The notes: a model not told the origin generated them from the sequence alone. Numbered from the stretch's first letter, positions 38,101-50,069 are shown. The stretch: 64,000 nt of DNA from Lamellibrachia columna (GCA_963662155.1 OY759267.1:39602439-39666438), one strand, 5' to 3'. Made by a program: numbers and translations.

Positions 38101-41100
38101 AGTTTCCTAATCAGGTGTCTGGGAAAGGTGATGATCTTTGTTATCAGGAGTGTGGTCAGGTGTGATGGCAGTGGACGGATCATGGCTGCTTGATGAACTG
38201 GCACTCGGGTGCCCTTTTTGAAAATGTAAGATGCCCCTCTGAGCTGTATCAGTAAATTGATCTTTTATAGACATATTGCCCTTCTATTACTTTAGAACTT
38301 TCTGGGTTATGCCACCAGTGAAAAAAAACACTATCAAAAAGAATACAAATTAAGCCCTACATGGGGCTGGTTAGGGAGAATGGTTGCACCGCTTGGGGGG
38401 GCGAGTTGGTTTGACTGGGGGGAGGCAAATGGAAGGGCTGGGGGCATTGCCCCCCACTTTGTATGTTAAAAAATGCTCCGTGTCCACCACATTACAAATT
38501 AAGCCCTACATGGGGCTGGTTAGGGAGAATGGTTGCACCGCTGGGGGGAAGTTGGTTTGACTGGGGGGAGGCAAATGGAAGGGCTGGGGGCATTGCCCCC
38601 CACTTTGTATGTTAAAAAATGCCCTGTTTCCACCACAAGGTTTAGAAACATACACAAGTATCCCTGATGGTGACTATTAAACCACCCATATTTTGTTTCC
38701 ATTGTTTCCTACTGTGGTAGCCCGACAGAAATTGTAGTAGCCACGAGCTACTGAGCTGCCTCTATTTCGAACCCTGCGATGTCATGGGAGTACAGAGAGT
38801 TATATCTGAACCTTAAGTTTAATGTATTTTATATTGTTTGTCAGGTAAAGTCAACCAAACAAAAGAGAGCATCCGAGCTGCTAAATGTGCTGACAAGACG
38901 AGGTCCAGACGCTTTCGGGGTATTTGTTGATGCACTGGTGTGCACTGGACAAACTCACCTCGCTAAGCTACTGGAGCCAGGAATCACTGGACAAGGAAAG
39001 GAGAACCGAAATGAGTATAGACCACTACGGCTGCCTTCACAACCAATGGAAGAAGGTAGGCAGTATAGTATTCACACAGTCACTGTACTTGATCACAGCA
39101 TGTCTAACACATTCTGTTCAGTGTACTGATGACCACAGTCCCATCACTGGAGTTGAATCAGGCACAAAACTGAGTGACTGTGTTTAGAAAAGAAGAACTT
39201 TTACTTGTAAATTCTTTATTGTTTGCATAAATTACCTTTGTTGGTGTTCATAATGTCATGATGATATTTTCTTTAAATCTCTTTCTAAAAACTTGTTGGT
39301 ATTGTAGTTTCAAAGTATATCATAAGAATATATGTGTTCTCTTGTTGTTTTTGTATATCTCTGGTGATAAACAATTTGCGTTGTTGAATTAAACAGAATT
39401 AGTGAAAGGTATTATGAATTTGGCAATTGTTTTGGCAGAGGTGCATTGTTGACTCACATTTTACTAGAAATGTCGTTGTCAGCAGAAGTTTGAGTGGTAA
39501 CCAGAGTATTAGCCACTTACACATAACAACCGGATATCACAGAAGACTAGCCGTCTGGCTTTAGGCTACGCATTGGTTGCAAGTCATTTTGTTGTCTATC
39601 CTATTTGACCAATTCACTCCTGTATATTCACCTCAGTTTAGTAAAATGATCGATGAGAGAAGTAACTCTAGGCATTTAAAATGATCGCTGTTACTCTCTT
39701 ATCTGCTTCTTTTATGTTTAATGTGTTATGTAATCGTATTATATTTTTACAATCTCAACATAAGGTGGCACACGATGGTTAAATGATGCCATGGCACCTT
39801 GAGGAGTTCATCTCTATTAAGTTGTTGTCATAAGCACACAGCTGAACACACACATATTGTCCTTTGTTGTAGATGATGAACGAGGGATTATATCTGTCAA
39901 AGTTCGTGATGTTGATAAAAATGAAGCCGCAAAAAAATTGAATGAGGTTTGTTGAAGGAACCATGTTTATTTACTTCAGATACAGTCACCAAAGTCATTA
40001 TTGTTTTCTGTTTTTTTTTTGCAAGGAAAAAATACTTTTTCTGTCAATCCTTGTCCAAATACTGGAAATTCTATTTTCAAACAAGCATAAATGTATAAAC
40101 AGCCATCTCATGCACGCAAGTACACATTCCCCTGTATGCATGTCACAATGTTGTGCTTGTGTGCTGAAGTATGTGCTATTGTATTCATGATTGCTCAGTA
40201 AATGTGCTATTATATTCATGATTGCTCAGTAAATGTCGTACTATTTCTGTTGATAGGGTGGCATATACACCATGAGTTCTAATCCTCGAGGCCGGGCTGT
40301 TATCATCAGCAATGAACACTTCCAAGGGGCCTGTCAGCCAACTCGTGATGGCAGTATCTGGGACCTGATTAATCTTCAAGAACTGTTTAGACAACTTGGC
40401 TTTGAAACAGTTACTTACTCTGATCTCACAGCCAAGGTACTAAATTGAAACAAAAGTTATGGTTTTGAGCCTACGCACATAGGCTAAGAGTTACTAAAAC
40501 ATAACCATTTGTAACTACAATTAAGAATATCATGCCAATGGTTTACTAGGAAAACCTTGTTGAACACACATCATCTTAATTTCATGGGCCATACCACACT
40601 ATTAGATAACCCTATGTCACGAGTGTCCAAACAAAATTCACTAACCAAAGGAAAATATATTTGTATACACCTATTCCTATATTTGCCAATACAATATGGC
40701 TAATAATTGCATCAAAATTCATCTTATGTAACATATTTTGGGCTTTGTTTACTAAACTAGTCCTCTTTCTGTCAAAATAATACGTTTGTTTGAGACTGCA
40801 TTGGTTCTGTGTATGCTGGCCTCCCTTTATATGTCACAAAAGTTTAGGTTACCCTATTTTAATAGAACTGTGCATGTGTTTATCGGGCTCGCTAGTTAAC
40901 ATGTCAGCCTTCAGTCAACTGGAGAAATGACAGGAATCTCCCACTTTTAGATCACATTCTGAAGTAGCGTAATATTCTTCATTTTAGTTGCACATATTTA
41001 GTTTTTATTATCTCTTTTAGGTGCATAACCTCAAAACAATGATTTTTGTTTCACTTTAAATAACACTTATATTTTACTCTGTATCTGTACAGTAAGGCTG

Positions 41101-44100
41101 AAGAATATATTTCTTTTTGGTTGCACAATATGAGTTTTAAGTGTGAATAGGAAGCTACAGAGCCACACAGGAAGTGTCGTGGTTAACACTGCTTTACATG
41201 CCCAAGTTTAAGACTTGGACCAGTCAGCAAATTATATATAGATAGTCTTCTTTAAGGATTATGTTGTTATACAATATCAAATGAGAGATGTTAGCTTTGC
41301 AAATTAATGTCAGTTAACTGCAAATATTCTCTTATTTTGTCTGGTGCTGCAACATGTTGCAGTACAGCACAACTATGGTATCGGTATATTAGATATTGTA
41401 CCCTTATGTTACTCTGCCATAGAACAATTCCAATTAGAATCTGCTTTGGTTTGTGTGCATGCGTGTATCTGCGTGATGTTTGTGTGTGAATTTATGTATA
41501 TTCCTGCTTTGTTGGTTTGTAGGAGATTGGAGATAAGCTGGAAGAGGAGAGTAATCTTCAGCAGCCCGCGGTGAATGCCTTCTTCCTGTGCATCCTTAGT
41601 CATGGCGCGAAGGGACTCATCTTTGGTGCAGACGGCAGAACAATCTCTATTGAGAAGATCACCACCATGTTTGATGGCAACCACTGTCAGGCCCTGTCTG
41701 GCAAGCCTAAAGTTTTCATCATCCAGGCATGTCAGGGGGGTAAGTAGCACTCAGTATATGGTTTTTGCAACATAGATTTGTAGAAGCAATAATATATTTA
41801 AATTATTGTTTCCACAATATTTGGCCAGTTTTCAAACTATCATCATAAGTGGTAAGAATCACATAGTTAATGTTTACTGGTGGCTGAGTAGACAGGAAGA
41901 AATCTAACTAAACCGCCTATATTTTGAATTTGTATATTTGGAACATTTGAAAACCATTTGTGTTGCCATTATATTGATAAATTTACATTGTAGCATTTGT
42001 GCTTCCCTTGGCATTATAACATGAAAATCCAATAATATATTATAATTGTTATTAAATAAGCATTACAAACCTCCACAACGGATGATTCTGGCCAAGGTTG
42101 ATATATCTATTATGTACACAAACCGTATCTAAATGTCCTTAACATTGTGTTGCTTCCCTTCATTACAACTTCATGATTATGTCAAAACACATACTACCAT
42201 AGGGCAGCCTTTATGTCAAGTTAGACGCATGTTATTTGAAAGTACACATAACATCAAGGTTACTTAGGTAATTACTTGCATGTTTCAAAACTAATCTAAA
42301 TGATTGTGAATGGGTATGAAAATATTGGTAGAAGTATGTTTTTCACACTTAAGAAAGATAGAACAACCTAAAGGATATGAAGAAACATTCGTGAAGGAAG
42401 AGTGTAGATTAGATATCAAAAAGAATACATTCTTACAGGGAATAATTAATGGAACAAATTATCTACTGATTGTGTAAATGCTAGCAGCGTGAATATGTTT
42501 AAAAACAAAATTGACAAATGTTCAAACACTTCTTTTAACATATCCAAAATGTTTTGTTTACCTCAGTAGAGCTTTCACCATCTAGCCAAGGCGCCTTGTC
42601 ATACTAACGATGATGACGTCCTGGTAGGATGACATTGTTGATGTGCAGATGTTCGTAGTTCCCCTCATCTTGGTTGATCGCTGCCTTCTGTGGGACTCCC
42701 TGTCTACCACTTTTGCTCCTTCCCAGTATATCATATTCTTCACGGTGGTTGTAAGGGGGTGAAAGCTCTACTGAGGTAAACAAAACCTTTTGGATATGTT
42801 AAAAGAAGTGTTTGAGCATGAAAGCAAACTATCCTGAGAAATTATAAACATCTCAGAAGGGCAGGTTATTCATAGATCAAACATTTTTGGACTCTTGATA
42901 AGCCAATGGCTTCCTTGTCCACTTGTTATCTGGGTGTTTTGTTTGGATGGCAATGTTGTTTAATTTCCCAAAATGCTTTCCAGTAGCCTGGACTTGTTGG
43001 CTGGTGTTGTTGCAGAAGACTCGACCCAAGGCGTTCCCCAATCAGATGGCAGTGAATCTGTGGATGCAGAAATGGAAAGTAGACTTAGAGAGCTACGAAT
43101 TGGTGATACTCCTGACTCGATGCCATCTCTCCCGAATGTGCACGAGAAGGCAGATATGGTCCTGGCCTACTCCACTGTCACAGGTAATGTTGAGGGCAAA
43201 ACTTGCTAGTGCTAAGACTGTTGCTTAGATAACTTGTCAGACAAATGTGTCGTGATCTCCACCATCAGATTATACACAATGTTTAACAGACATTGGTAAT
43301 TACCACTTCAAGAAGTCATGTTGTGGTGATTATATCACAAAAGAATATATTTATATGATCTTGGGTAATTCTGATTACAGTTTTGTCTAAGAAATTGTTG
43401 AGCAATGGAAGAGACCATTAATTGTTTGATTTGGTGTGTCTGATATTTATAGTTTTGAATGACCTAAAATAAACCGGTTAAGTGAATCATATAACAGTGT
43501 TATCCAACCAGTTGGTTCCCCAAAACGTTGTGCAGAAACATAAAAAATGGATTAACGAAGCAATTCACAGTTGATCAAGATCGTTCTACCATAAAATTAA
43601 ATATTGGATTATTGATAAACAAGACATGACTGTACTTGCTCTTCCAGGCTACAAGTCCTGGAGACTTCCAGAAACTGGCAGTTGGTATATCCGAGAACTG
43701 GTGAAGACGTTTGCCCACTTTGCTTGCAAAGAGCATTTCATGGATCTGCTTGTAAAAGTACGTATATGTCTTTGTGTGATTTGTTGTTTGACTTTAATGC
43801 TCTGCAATGCCAAACTATGAAGTCTAATCATACAGTTTACACCCACTTTATAACATGTGCAATCAAGTAATCAAGAAATGTACCAATTTGTCAGTTATTA
43901 TTTTTAATATTTTATTAACACACAAAGTTGACTGATTGCAGGTGAAAGGCTTTCTATGTTATCATGGGTGTCTATGTCTATATAAAGCAGTTTGTGACTG
44001 TATGTCTGTATGTTCCATCATATCTATGTTTGTTTTGCATGTATTGGGCTAACATTTTTCTCCCATGCAAGGCCAGGCAACTAGGGTAGTTATACATAAT

Positions 44101-44383
44101 GCAATCTTTGTATTCGCCAATACATGTATCACGATCTAGAAGTTTGATGCCAGAGGTGGAAGTTCTGTTCTTCTCAAATTACTTTTGAGCACTAAAATAT
44201 TATTACCCTCTCCTTGACCTTGTTAACATCATGGCCTTTCCCTTTTACCAGGTTCAGGACCAGGTCAGTGGAAAACACACGTATTTTGATCAACACACAT
44301 CTAGTGGCCTCTACGTTCAGATGCCTGAAACACGAACTACCCTGAGGAAGAAGCTGTATTTATTTCCGGGATATTACAGATAG
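35132..44383 (+). CDS. CARD-containing initiator caspase (caspase-2/caspase-9-like), eight coding exons
   Basis: Coding exons: 35132-35275 (ATG at 35141), 38845-39055, 39873-39946, 40257-40436, 41523-41739, 43016-43183, 43648-43757, 44252-44383 (TAG). All introns are GT-AG and all phases agree, giving 408 residues with no stop. Residues 1 to about 90 form a CARD (LRSNRVALIKDL, FTPSMVEEIE, LTRRGPDAFGVF), used for recruitment to activation platforms. The protease domain has S1 Arg170 (PTRDGS), His227 (ILSHG), QACQGE with Cys270, and YKSWR with Trp333/Arg334. The linker offers cleavage sites after Asp283 (PQSD) and Asp289 (ESVD). The tail VQMPETRTTLRKKLYLF is caspase-9-like; the CARD and SSNPRG segment are also caspase-2-like. 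Human relatives are 416 and 452 residues. Expected role: cysteine-aspartate protease initiating apoptosis in the cytosol. Orthology to caspase-2 or -9 is undecided. Confidence 0.93.
36130..38220 (-). pseudogene. Decayed hAT-superfamily-like transposase gene in a caspase intron
   Basis: Minus-strand pieces in order 38024-36133 resemble the catalytic half of hAT-derived proteins of the KIAA1586/ZBED type. Visible are QINGSRDWQMLDHKVV, FIVIHSPEKNGAPGLLEAV, then VTTDDELTNTGRQGGLWHLL, then a WCC-containing segment and ELGIWKSNLLGFVRFFRMPRW, and RHHDIRFAQHELQLMDAVLHN. Frames change near 37.6, 37.2 and 36.9 kb and stops occur, so it is dead. It lies wholly within the first coding intron of the caspase gene, in antisense. 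Terminal inverted repeats were not found. Confidence 0.7.
38345..38637. repeat. 149-bp tandem duplication, two copies, G-rich
   Basis: Copy 1 starts at 38345 and copy 2 at 38494, both beginning ACAAATTAAGCCCTACATGG and ending near CCACCACA. They differ at only a few places, such as GCTTGGGGGGGCG against GCTGGGGGGAAG. Each contains several G runs. The duplication sits in the caspase intron 200 bases before a coding exon. Confidence 0.95.
42305..42965 (+). mobile_element. CR1-like 3' end, split by a foldback element, in a caspase intron
   Basis: From about 42305 the sequence matches the CR1-like tail at 58.1 kb (TGAATGGGTATGAAAATATTG, CTAGCAGCGTGAATATGTTT). It stops near 42518 and resumes near 42820, ending with CTCTTGATAAGCCAATGGCT and the GGATGGCAATGTTG tail. 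The interruption is a 300-bp foldback element. Stops and indels show it is old. Confidence 0.85.
42518..42820. mobile_element. Foldback MITE with inverted arms of about 57 bp
   Basis: Arm 42523-42579 (CAAACACTTCTTTTAACATA onward to GCTTTCACC) is nearly the exact reverse complement of 42759-42815. About 180 bases lie between the arms and encode nothing recognisable. The element splits a CR1-like tail cleanly, which establishes it as an insertion. A target duplication is not obvious. Confidence 0.9.
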
Positions 44384-45615
44384 ATCTATCTACACCTTGC
44401 ATTGCTCACTGTTTGACATTTTACTACAAGCCGTCATATGTCACTGTGAAGGAATGTGTCATGTAATGGCACTCTGTTGTAGTGTGTAAGTGTGTAGAGG
44501 ACTGGCTGATGTTGGTAGTTTGTTGTGTGGTCAGAGACAGGTGATAGCAGATTGTCAGGTCTGTCTAGCACAGGGCAGTGTTAGTTGTTGGTGAAGTTGT
44601 GAAGTTTGTGCTCTCACTCAAAAACAAAAACATTGACAAAGAATGTATTACCTAGCAGCTTGTGAGAACATTAGGTGTGCTGAGTGATTAATGTGCATCT
44701 ACTTTTTACATCACACAATCTGCACAACAGTCATATAGACATTTTTATTTATTAGCGTTTTCGTTTTTAGTGTAAAATAAATATCGGCTTTGCTGACATT
44801 AATTATGACACACGGGAAAATGTATTTCCAAATTTCAATGCGAAATAAATTTTACGTATTGTGATGTACAATGTATTATGTTTTTAAAGGTGATTTTTGT
44901 TTGCCATTTCTACAGCGTGTGATTGTGCACTTCATGTATCTATATTGCAAGCAATTACATCACATAAATTTATACAGCTTACCCCAGGGGTGTAACCCTG
45001 CTGACCTCCCCTCAGTGTTGCTGAGAGTGTACTAGTGTATCTCCCACACCACCTCCTTGGGTGACACCCTGGGGAAGACCCTCTGCATGTCAGAGCAGAA
45101 GGTAATACATTGTCAGTGTGACCCTTTGTGACACATGTTTTTCTACTGTTTTTGTTGAATCACACAAGGACACGGGTGATATTGGAAGCCATTTGGTGTT
45201 GTGCTGCACAAGTTGCAGATCTTGACATGTTTTCTCCACATAAACTGTGCGTATTGCCTCATTGAATAGCTCTCTGAATGACTGCTGTTTTGACAGTGGC
45301 TCATTAATCGCAGAATGTGTTTGTGCAGGAGATTGTTCACTTCAATATGGGTTGTCTCTGTAATATGTGTCTACAAGAAGACAGCAGGGTACATCTACCA
45401 AGTAAAAATGGTAAATCTACATTCTTACGTAGCACTGTATCCAGTACTTGGGACTGCTCAAAGCACTTTACACTTCACCCCTTGACAAACCTGTTCATTC
45501 CAACGCCGTCTCAACTTCTCTGGAAAGCATTCAGCCATGCTGCAATTACTGTTCGTTCACATATCCACCAAGTGTGAGATGTCAAGTGCTTTCCTCAACT
45601 ATGTACAGACTCACA

Positions 45616-45646
<31 letters not shown>

Positions 45647-45710
45647 TCGTGCGTGCGTTCGTGCGTGCATGTTACTACTGTACTTTGGTTTTCACTGTTT
45701 ATAATAAAGC
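44384..45710 (+). other. Caspase 3' untranslated region and downstream sequence
   Basis: No further exon follows the TAG at 44383. AATAAA polyadenylation signals occur at 44775-44780 and again near 44846 and 45705, so alternative 3' ends are possible. The first is closest to the stop. A weak hairpin (CCCCAGGGGTGT near 44994 with ACACCCTGGGG near 45065) lies in this stretch. Confidence 0.5.
45619..45668. repeat. (GCGT)n microsatellite
   Basis: About 12 GCGT/TCGT units. The encoded Val-Arg-Ala repeats on the plus strand are low-complexity artefacts. Confidence 0.9.
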
Positions 45711-45759
45711 AAATAAACGCGTTGTAGTGCGATCTTTCTTATCAAGTTAAGCGGTGCTT

Positions 45760-46240
45760 TATTTGACCCATATAGCAAATAATAACAAATTGCAAACACA
45801 CATACATACATACATACATACGGTACCATGACAACTTAACACAATCACAAAACATACATATTTACGTGTACATTCGTATAGCCAAACTGACAGTGATTAG
45901 AAATTAAAACAACGTAACTGTTTCTAATAAATATCCGAATGATTTCTAATTAATCTGTTAAATTTACTCCACAGAATCGTTATCGGTTGTCAGTCGAAGT
46001 TGTCAGTCGAAGCAACAATTATCTCGTCGGTAATGATTACACACTGCTCACCACACCTGCCCGTGCTGGTTGCTTAAGGTGATGCGTCGGGCATCAACCA
46101 CACCACCCCCTTGACCTTACGTTACCTTACCCAATCATCAAGGTGTGACGACTGGCAGAACTCTGTGTTGTCCCGCAGTCCCTCACTAACTGTTGTTGAT
46201 CTTGTCCATTGTCTCAGGGCGAGAGGCTTTGCACAGCATC
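45760..46240. other. Gene-free stretch with a short CATA tract
   Basis: Contains a (CATA)n tract near 45800 and no coding signal. Confidence 0.4.
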
Positions 46241-46249
46241 ATCGATGTC

Positions 46250-47000
46250 TTTGCCAGTGTTCTGCAAAATCTGGCCCGCGAGCCAAATTTGGCCCGCGGA
46301 CGGATTTCAGTTGGCCCGCGAGACCCTCGCCAAGAATTGCAAAACGTTGGGAATTGAAATTTGTATTCGTTCGTTCTATAAAGAGTGTTCTTTCGCGGTT
46401 CTGTAGGAATTTGTTGCACTTTCCTCACATCGTTATTTTGTCTCCAAGAAGTTCGGGAAAGACAAAAGACAATTTGTGCGAAGCAGCGAAAGGTTTCGGA
46501 GGCAAAATGTCGCTCTTCAAACGTCATGTCACGCTGATAGCGCCAACATTCTGCATTTCAAGTTCACCGGGAAATTCTACAGCGAAGACTTGTGCTTGTT
46601 GTTATTATGCACAGCCTACATTATATACAGACCGCCTTCAGCGATAAATTCGCCGACTTCGCTGCTATCAATTACGTTTGCTGCTTGGCTGCAAGTCCGT
46701 TTTGGCTAACATCTCAGCCTGAGGCTGACGACGAAGCTACTTTGCACGAGAATCTCATTGATTTCAAAATTGCGCCGGACTTACAACAAGAATTTCTTGT
46801 AGCAAAAGACGACCTTGCGCTTTTCTGGGCGACGAAAGTGCCGGTTCAATTTCCGGCGTTGCTTGATTTTTTTTCGTCAGCACATCGGTAATCGGTATTC
46901 TCAGCAATGAATATCATCAAAGAACAAACTTCGATGCCGGCTGAACAACATACGTTTGATGGTTCTTCTGCGACTTATGATTATATCGCTTTCTGCAGGC
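46250..47000 (+). pseudogene. Decayed ZBED5/FAM200-like hAT transposase remnant
   Basis: Near 46490 FGGKMSLFKRHV and, in another frame at 46630-46890, FSDKFADFAAINY, LHENLIDFKIAPDLQQEFLVAKDD and FWATKVPVQFPALLDF are visible. These are consecutive segments of the C-terminal catalytic/dimerisation part of hAT-derived ZBED proteins. Frameshifts and a stop after the last segment break it, and the usual following segment appears only as fragments (NEYHQRTNF). Just upstream are GGCCCGCGAGCC words common in these elements. A shorter copy of part of it occurs at 61.93-62.05 kb. Confidence 0.7.
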
Positions 47001-47271
47001 TTGAGTCGGTTGATTTAGTTATTGTTCGGTTTTGTTCATGCAAGCATGAAAACACACTGTATCGTAACGGTATTTTCTTCCATATTAAACCAATTTGGCC
47101 TGTATAGAGATAGCTGTACCCAATACATATTAGACGCAACAGTTGTTTATCACTGTGTATATGTTGACGCTACGCCCTGTTGTCGACCATCCATTACAAC
47201 ACCGGCAGAGAGACTGATCGGTTGTTCACTCATGTCCATCAGGTGATTTAAAAACTCGGGGACGGTGCGAA

Positions 47272-47614
47272 CGTTTCACATTCAGAGTTAGGCTCGCTGA
47301 CCGTAACTAACGTTTCACATTCAGAGTTAGGCTCGCTGACCGTAACTAACGTTTCACATTCAGAGTTAGGCTCGCTGACCGTAACTAACGTTTCACATTC
47401 AGAGTTAGGCTCGCTGACCGTAACTAACGTTTCACATTCAGAGTTAGGCTCGCTGACCGTAACTAACGTTTCACATTCAGAGTTAGGCTCGCTGACCGTA
47501 ACTAACGTTTCACATTCAGAGTTAGGCTCGCTGACCGTAACTAACGTTTCACATTCAGAGTTAGGCTCGCTGACCGTAACTAACGTTTCACATTCAGAGT
47601 TAGGCTCGCTGACC
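47272..47614 (-). repeat. 39-bp minisatellite, about nine units, open on the minus strand
   Basis: Eight full units and one partial unit of CGTTTCACATTCAGAGTTAG plus 19 more bases, nearly identical. The minus strand is open for 132 codons (47248-47646) as a thirteen-residue repeat, VSEPNSECETLVT. The unit does not resemble a known transposon protein. Because 39 is a multiple of three the open frame is expected by chance; there is no support for expression. Confidence 0.95.
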
Positions 47615-48735
47615 CTACCTAATCTCCAAGATGAGTTGCTCGTCATAGCTAGAGAGCCTCGTCCACCCTTGCTGTGTTTCCCTAGTTAGGAACTGGATTA
47701 GTGAGAGTCGAGTCATGTCCACGCACAGGTGGGCCTGCATCTTTGGGACTCTGGACAGTCAGTCCCGAGATCCTTAAGTATTTAGCCTGGGTATCCGAGG
47801 TGTCCAGTATCCATCGGGCGCGGTAATTTGACTTCGGGTATGTGTACTAACAGGGGAGGTTTGCGCCCTCATCTGAAAGACGCAGCTATCTGGTGGCTGA
47901 AGCTGAAAGCGGATAGCATGAAGCGTATTACAAACCACTTACTACATCACAGGCCTGTGTTAATATGTAACTATCACTTCCACACATGTATATAGGCGTG
48001 TTATCAGTATGTTACTTAATGCAGCGCATCTGTCGCCTTATGAATATATTGGTAATTCCTAAAAATAGGGAACATCGCATGTTCTCATGTTTTTTTATAT
48101 CATATTTTTTTTATATTTATTTCGACACGATGATAATGAAATACACATTGGCTAGTTCAACTGAAGCAGTGCCCACACATTAGTACATAAACAAACCAAA
48201 TATGATCGATTTCACACCTATATATATCCATGCTGAAACAGCACAAATGTTCCATGTCGTCACGGTCACAAATCACTCGAAACAAGTGGCAATTCCTACG
48301 CTCGTTGAAATATAACCTAAAGAGCATAATTACTTATCTGTATTTAAACGGATGTGAACATATTTATTGTGATATATTAACAAATTATTATGCACTATTA
48401 CTTTCCTTACCAAATTGTACAGGCAGAATCATAATATGGACATATTATAGACACTTTCAATTGTCTTTGAAAACAAAGTTAAGCAATATCACTTATGAAA
48501 AACACATGCCATGATTAAGTTACAAGTAAACATTATATACCACTAGTACATATTCATACTGATTTGTAAACATTAATTTAAAATAAATTTGCATAGTGTG
48601 TGCCGACATGGAATGTGCTGTGACGACATGGAACGGAGCGTGACGACATGGAAATATGAACCAATACTGAAACAGTAATCCAGTGTAAAGACAGTCTACC
48701 TACATAACACATATCATATGCCGTATGCCACGTAT
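47615..48735. other. Gene-free stretch
   Basis: No coding sequence recognised. The part 47690-47930 is less AT-rich and may be an old repeat; the rest is AT-rich. At about 48600-48660 a GTGACGACATGGAA motif repeats three times. Confidence 0.35.
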
Positions 48736-48739
48736 TAGT

Positions 48740-50060
48740 AAAAGGACATCGTTACTTTGGGAACATGTACCTTGATTATTAAAGATAACACCACGATTGG
48801 TGTAGTTGAAGTCGTAATTAGTTTCCATCTAAGCTGCCAGCTTCTCGCAAATAGCAGACCATACGTGGACATCCAATTGCATGTGGCGCGCCGCGACAGC
48901 AGTGAGGGGTGGCATCGCCGTGACACCAGTGAGGGGTGGCATCACTTCGAGTATATTGTCTTTGTCATACAACATATGTCTTGATGGCGAGGCCAGAAGA
49001 ATCAATTGTTTTCTATTCGATGCATGCACCGCACCTCAACTGCGTCATCATCTGCGTCATCTGTCAACACGACACCGGGATATGCACGCCCCTCGTAGTT
49101 GACGACGACACACTTATTGGTATAATCCTCAGTGAGTGCAGGCAGATCAGCAACCTCTTGCTCAAAAAGTGATTCGAAGCGAAGTAGTTCGTTCTGTTTG
49201 TGCACATATCGACGTCCACATTATATGCACCCTCTGTTCGCATAGCTTCTCTCTCGGCATAACCGACCGGTGGAGGTGTTTACTGACCTCTGGGTTACCT
49301 CTCTGTGGATAGATGGACACCAGTTCAGCACAAAAGATGCTGGACACCGCATGTACTTGCCAAATGCCCATGAATTCACCTCGTCTGGTTATGTCGATGT
49401 TCTCCCAGTGGTAAATATCCGCAATGGTCACTGGCGTTAGTTTCACGTTGGCTGACGTACTGATCGCTGTACATGGCATATCATATTGGTAATCTCTCTG
49501 CAGCCTTGTCGTCGAACTCGTCCCTTGTCGCAGGAATGAATTCAGATAATAGTCTTCATTCAGCACCAACTCAGTAACTAACCTTGCCCGGATTTCATCC
49601 GCGAAGTTTTCATGACCAAAGGCGAGGATGCTTCCACTGCGAGGCAAACAGTTTCCATCTACAGACACTGACACAGGGGTGAGACACGATGTATTCTCAC
49701 TCACATCACTTGGCATCAACTTCGATGCTAGCCTGTCGCTGGAGAGAAAGGTCGTTCGCGAGCAAATGGATATCGCATGCGGAATCTTACCAAACTTCAA
49801 ACAGACACCACGCAACTGGACATACGAACCACTTTCGGGTGTAGCTTGTTTCTTTGTCTTGCGTTTCTTTCCCGATGCAGAGCGGACGGCGGTTGTCTTC
49901 TTCTGCCTTTTTGGACGTCGTCCTTTTCCACCAAACTCCGTTTGTCTGGAGACGACGTGAGGCACGCTGCAGATTCAGCCTTCCGCGTACGAGCTCTGGG
50001 TGCATCAATCCGCTGAGAAGGAGAAAGCTTCTTGACGATCTCCCGAGCGGTATCTATAAC
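48740..50060 (-). pseudogene. OTU-protease-like gene with downstream YEG/Tudor-like region, frameshifted
   Basis: The open frame 49965-49162 (267 codons) has a basic Lys/Arg-rich start, then SVSVDGNCLPRSGSILAFGH with the OTU catalytic Asp-Gly-Asn-Cys (Cys codon at 49649-49647), then FADEIRARLVTELVLNEDYYL and GEFMGIWQVHAVSSIF and VHIMWTS. The OTU histidine seems to lie in SNHF, visible only in a shifted frame near 49.17 kb. Further on, CVVVNYEGRAYPGVVL and VEVRCMHRIE resemble a small Tudor-like module that follows OTU domains in an invertebrate multigene family. Another shift near 49.96 kb separates the N-terminal part. OTU enzymes remove ubiquitin; this copy is probably inactive. Confidence 0.65.
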
Positions 50061-50069
50061 ATATAATTC

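Noticed and set aside
41739..42990. Reading QACQGG as a degenerate caspase active site, or using the CCAG acceptor at 42983
   Set aside because: The GG is an artefact of reading through the donor. The acceptor at 43015 keeps the phase and gives the canonical Glu after QACQG, whereas the upstream acceptor would insert an unusual Trp/Cys-rich stretch.
45000..45080. Structured hairpin in the caspase 3' region
   Set aside because: Pairing is imperfect over about 16 bases and nothing else supports a regulatory RNA.
47272..47614. CRISPR-like array interpretation of the 39-bp repeat
   Set aside because: Units are contiguous with no unique spacers, no cas-like genes exist and the context is eukaryotic.
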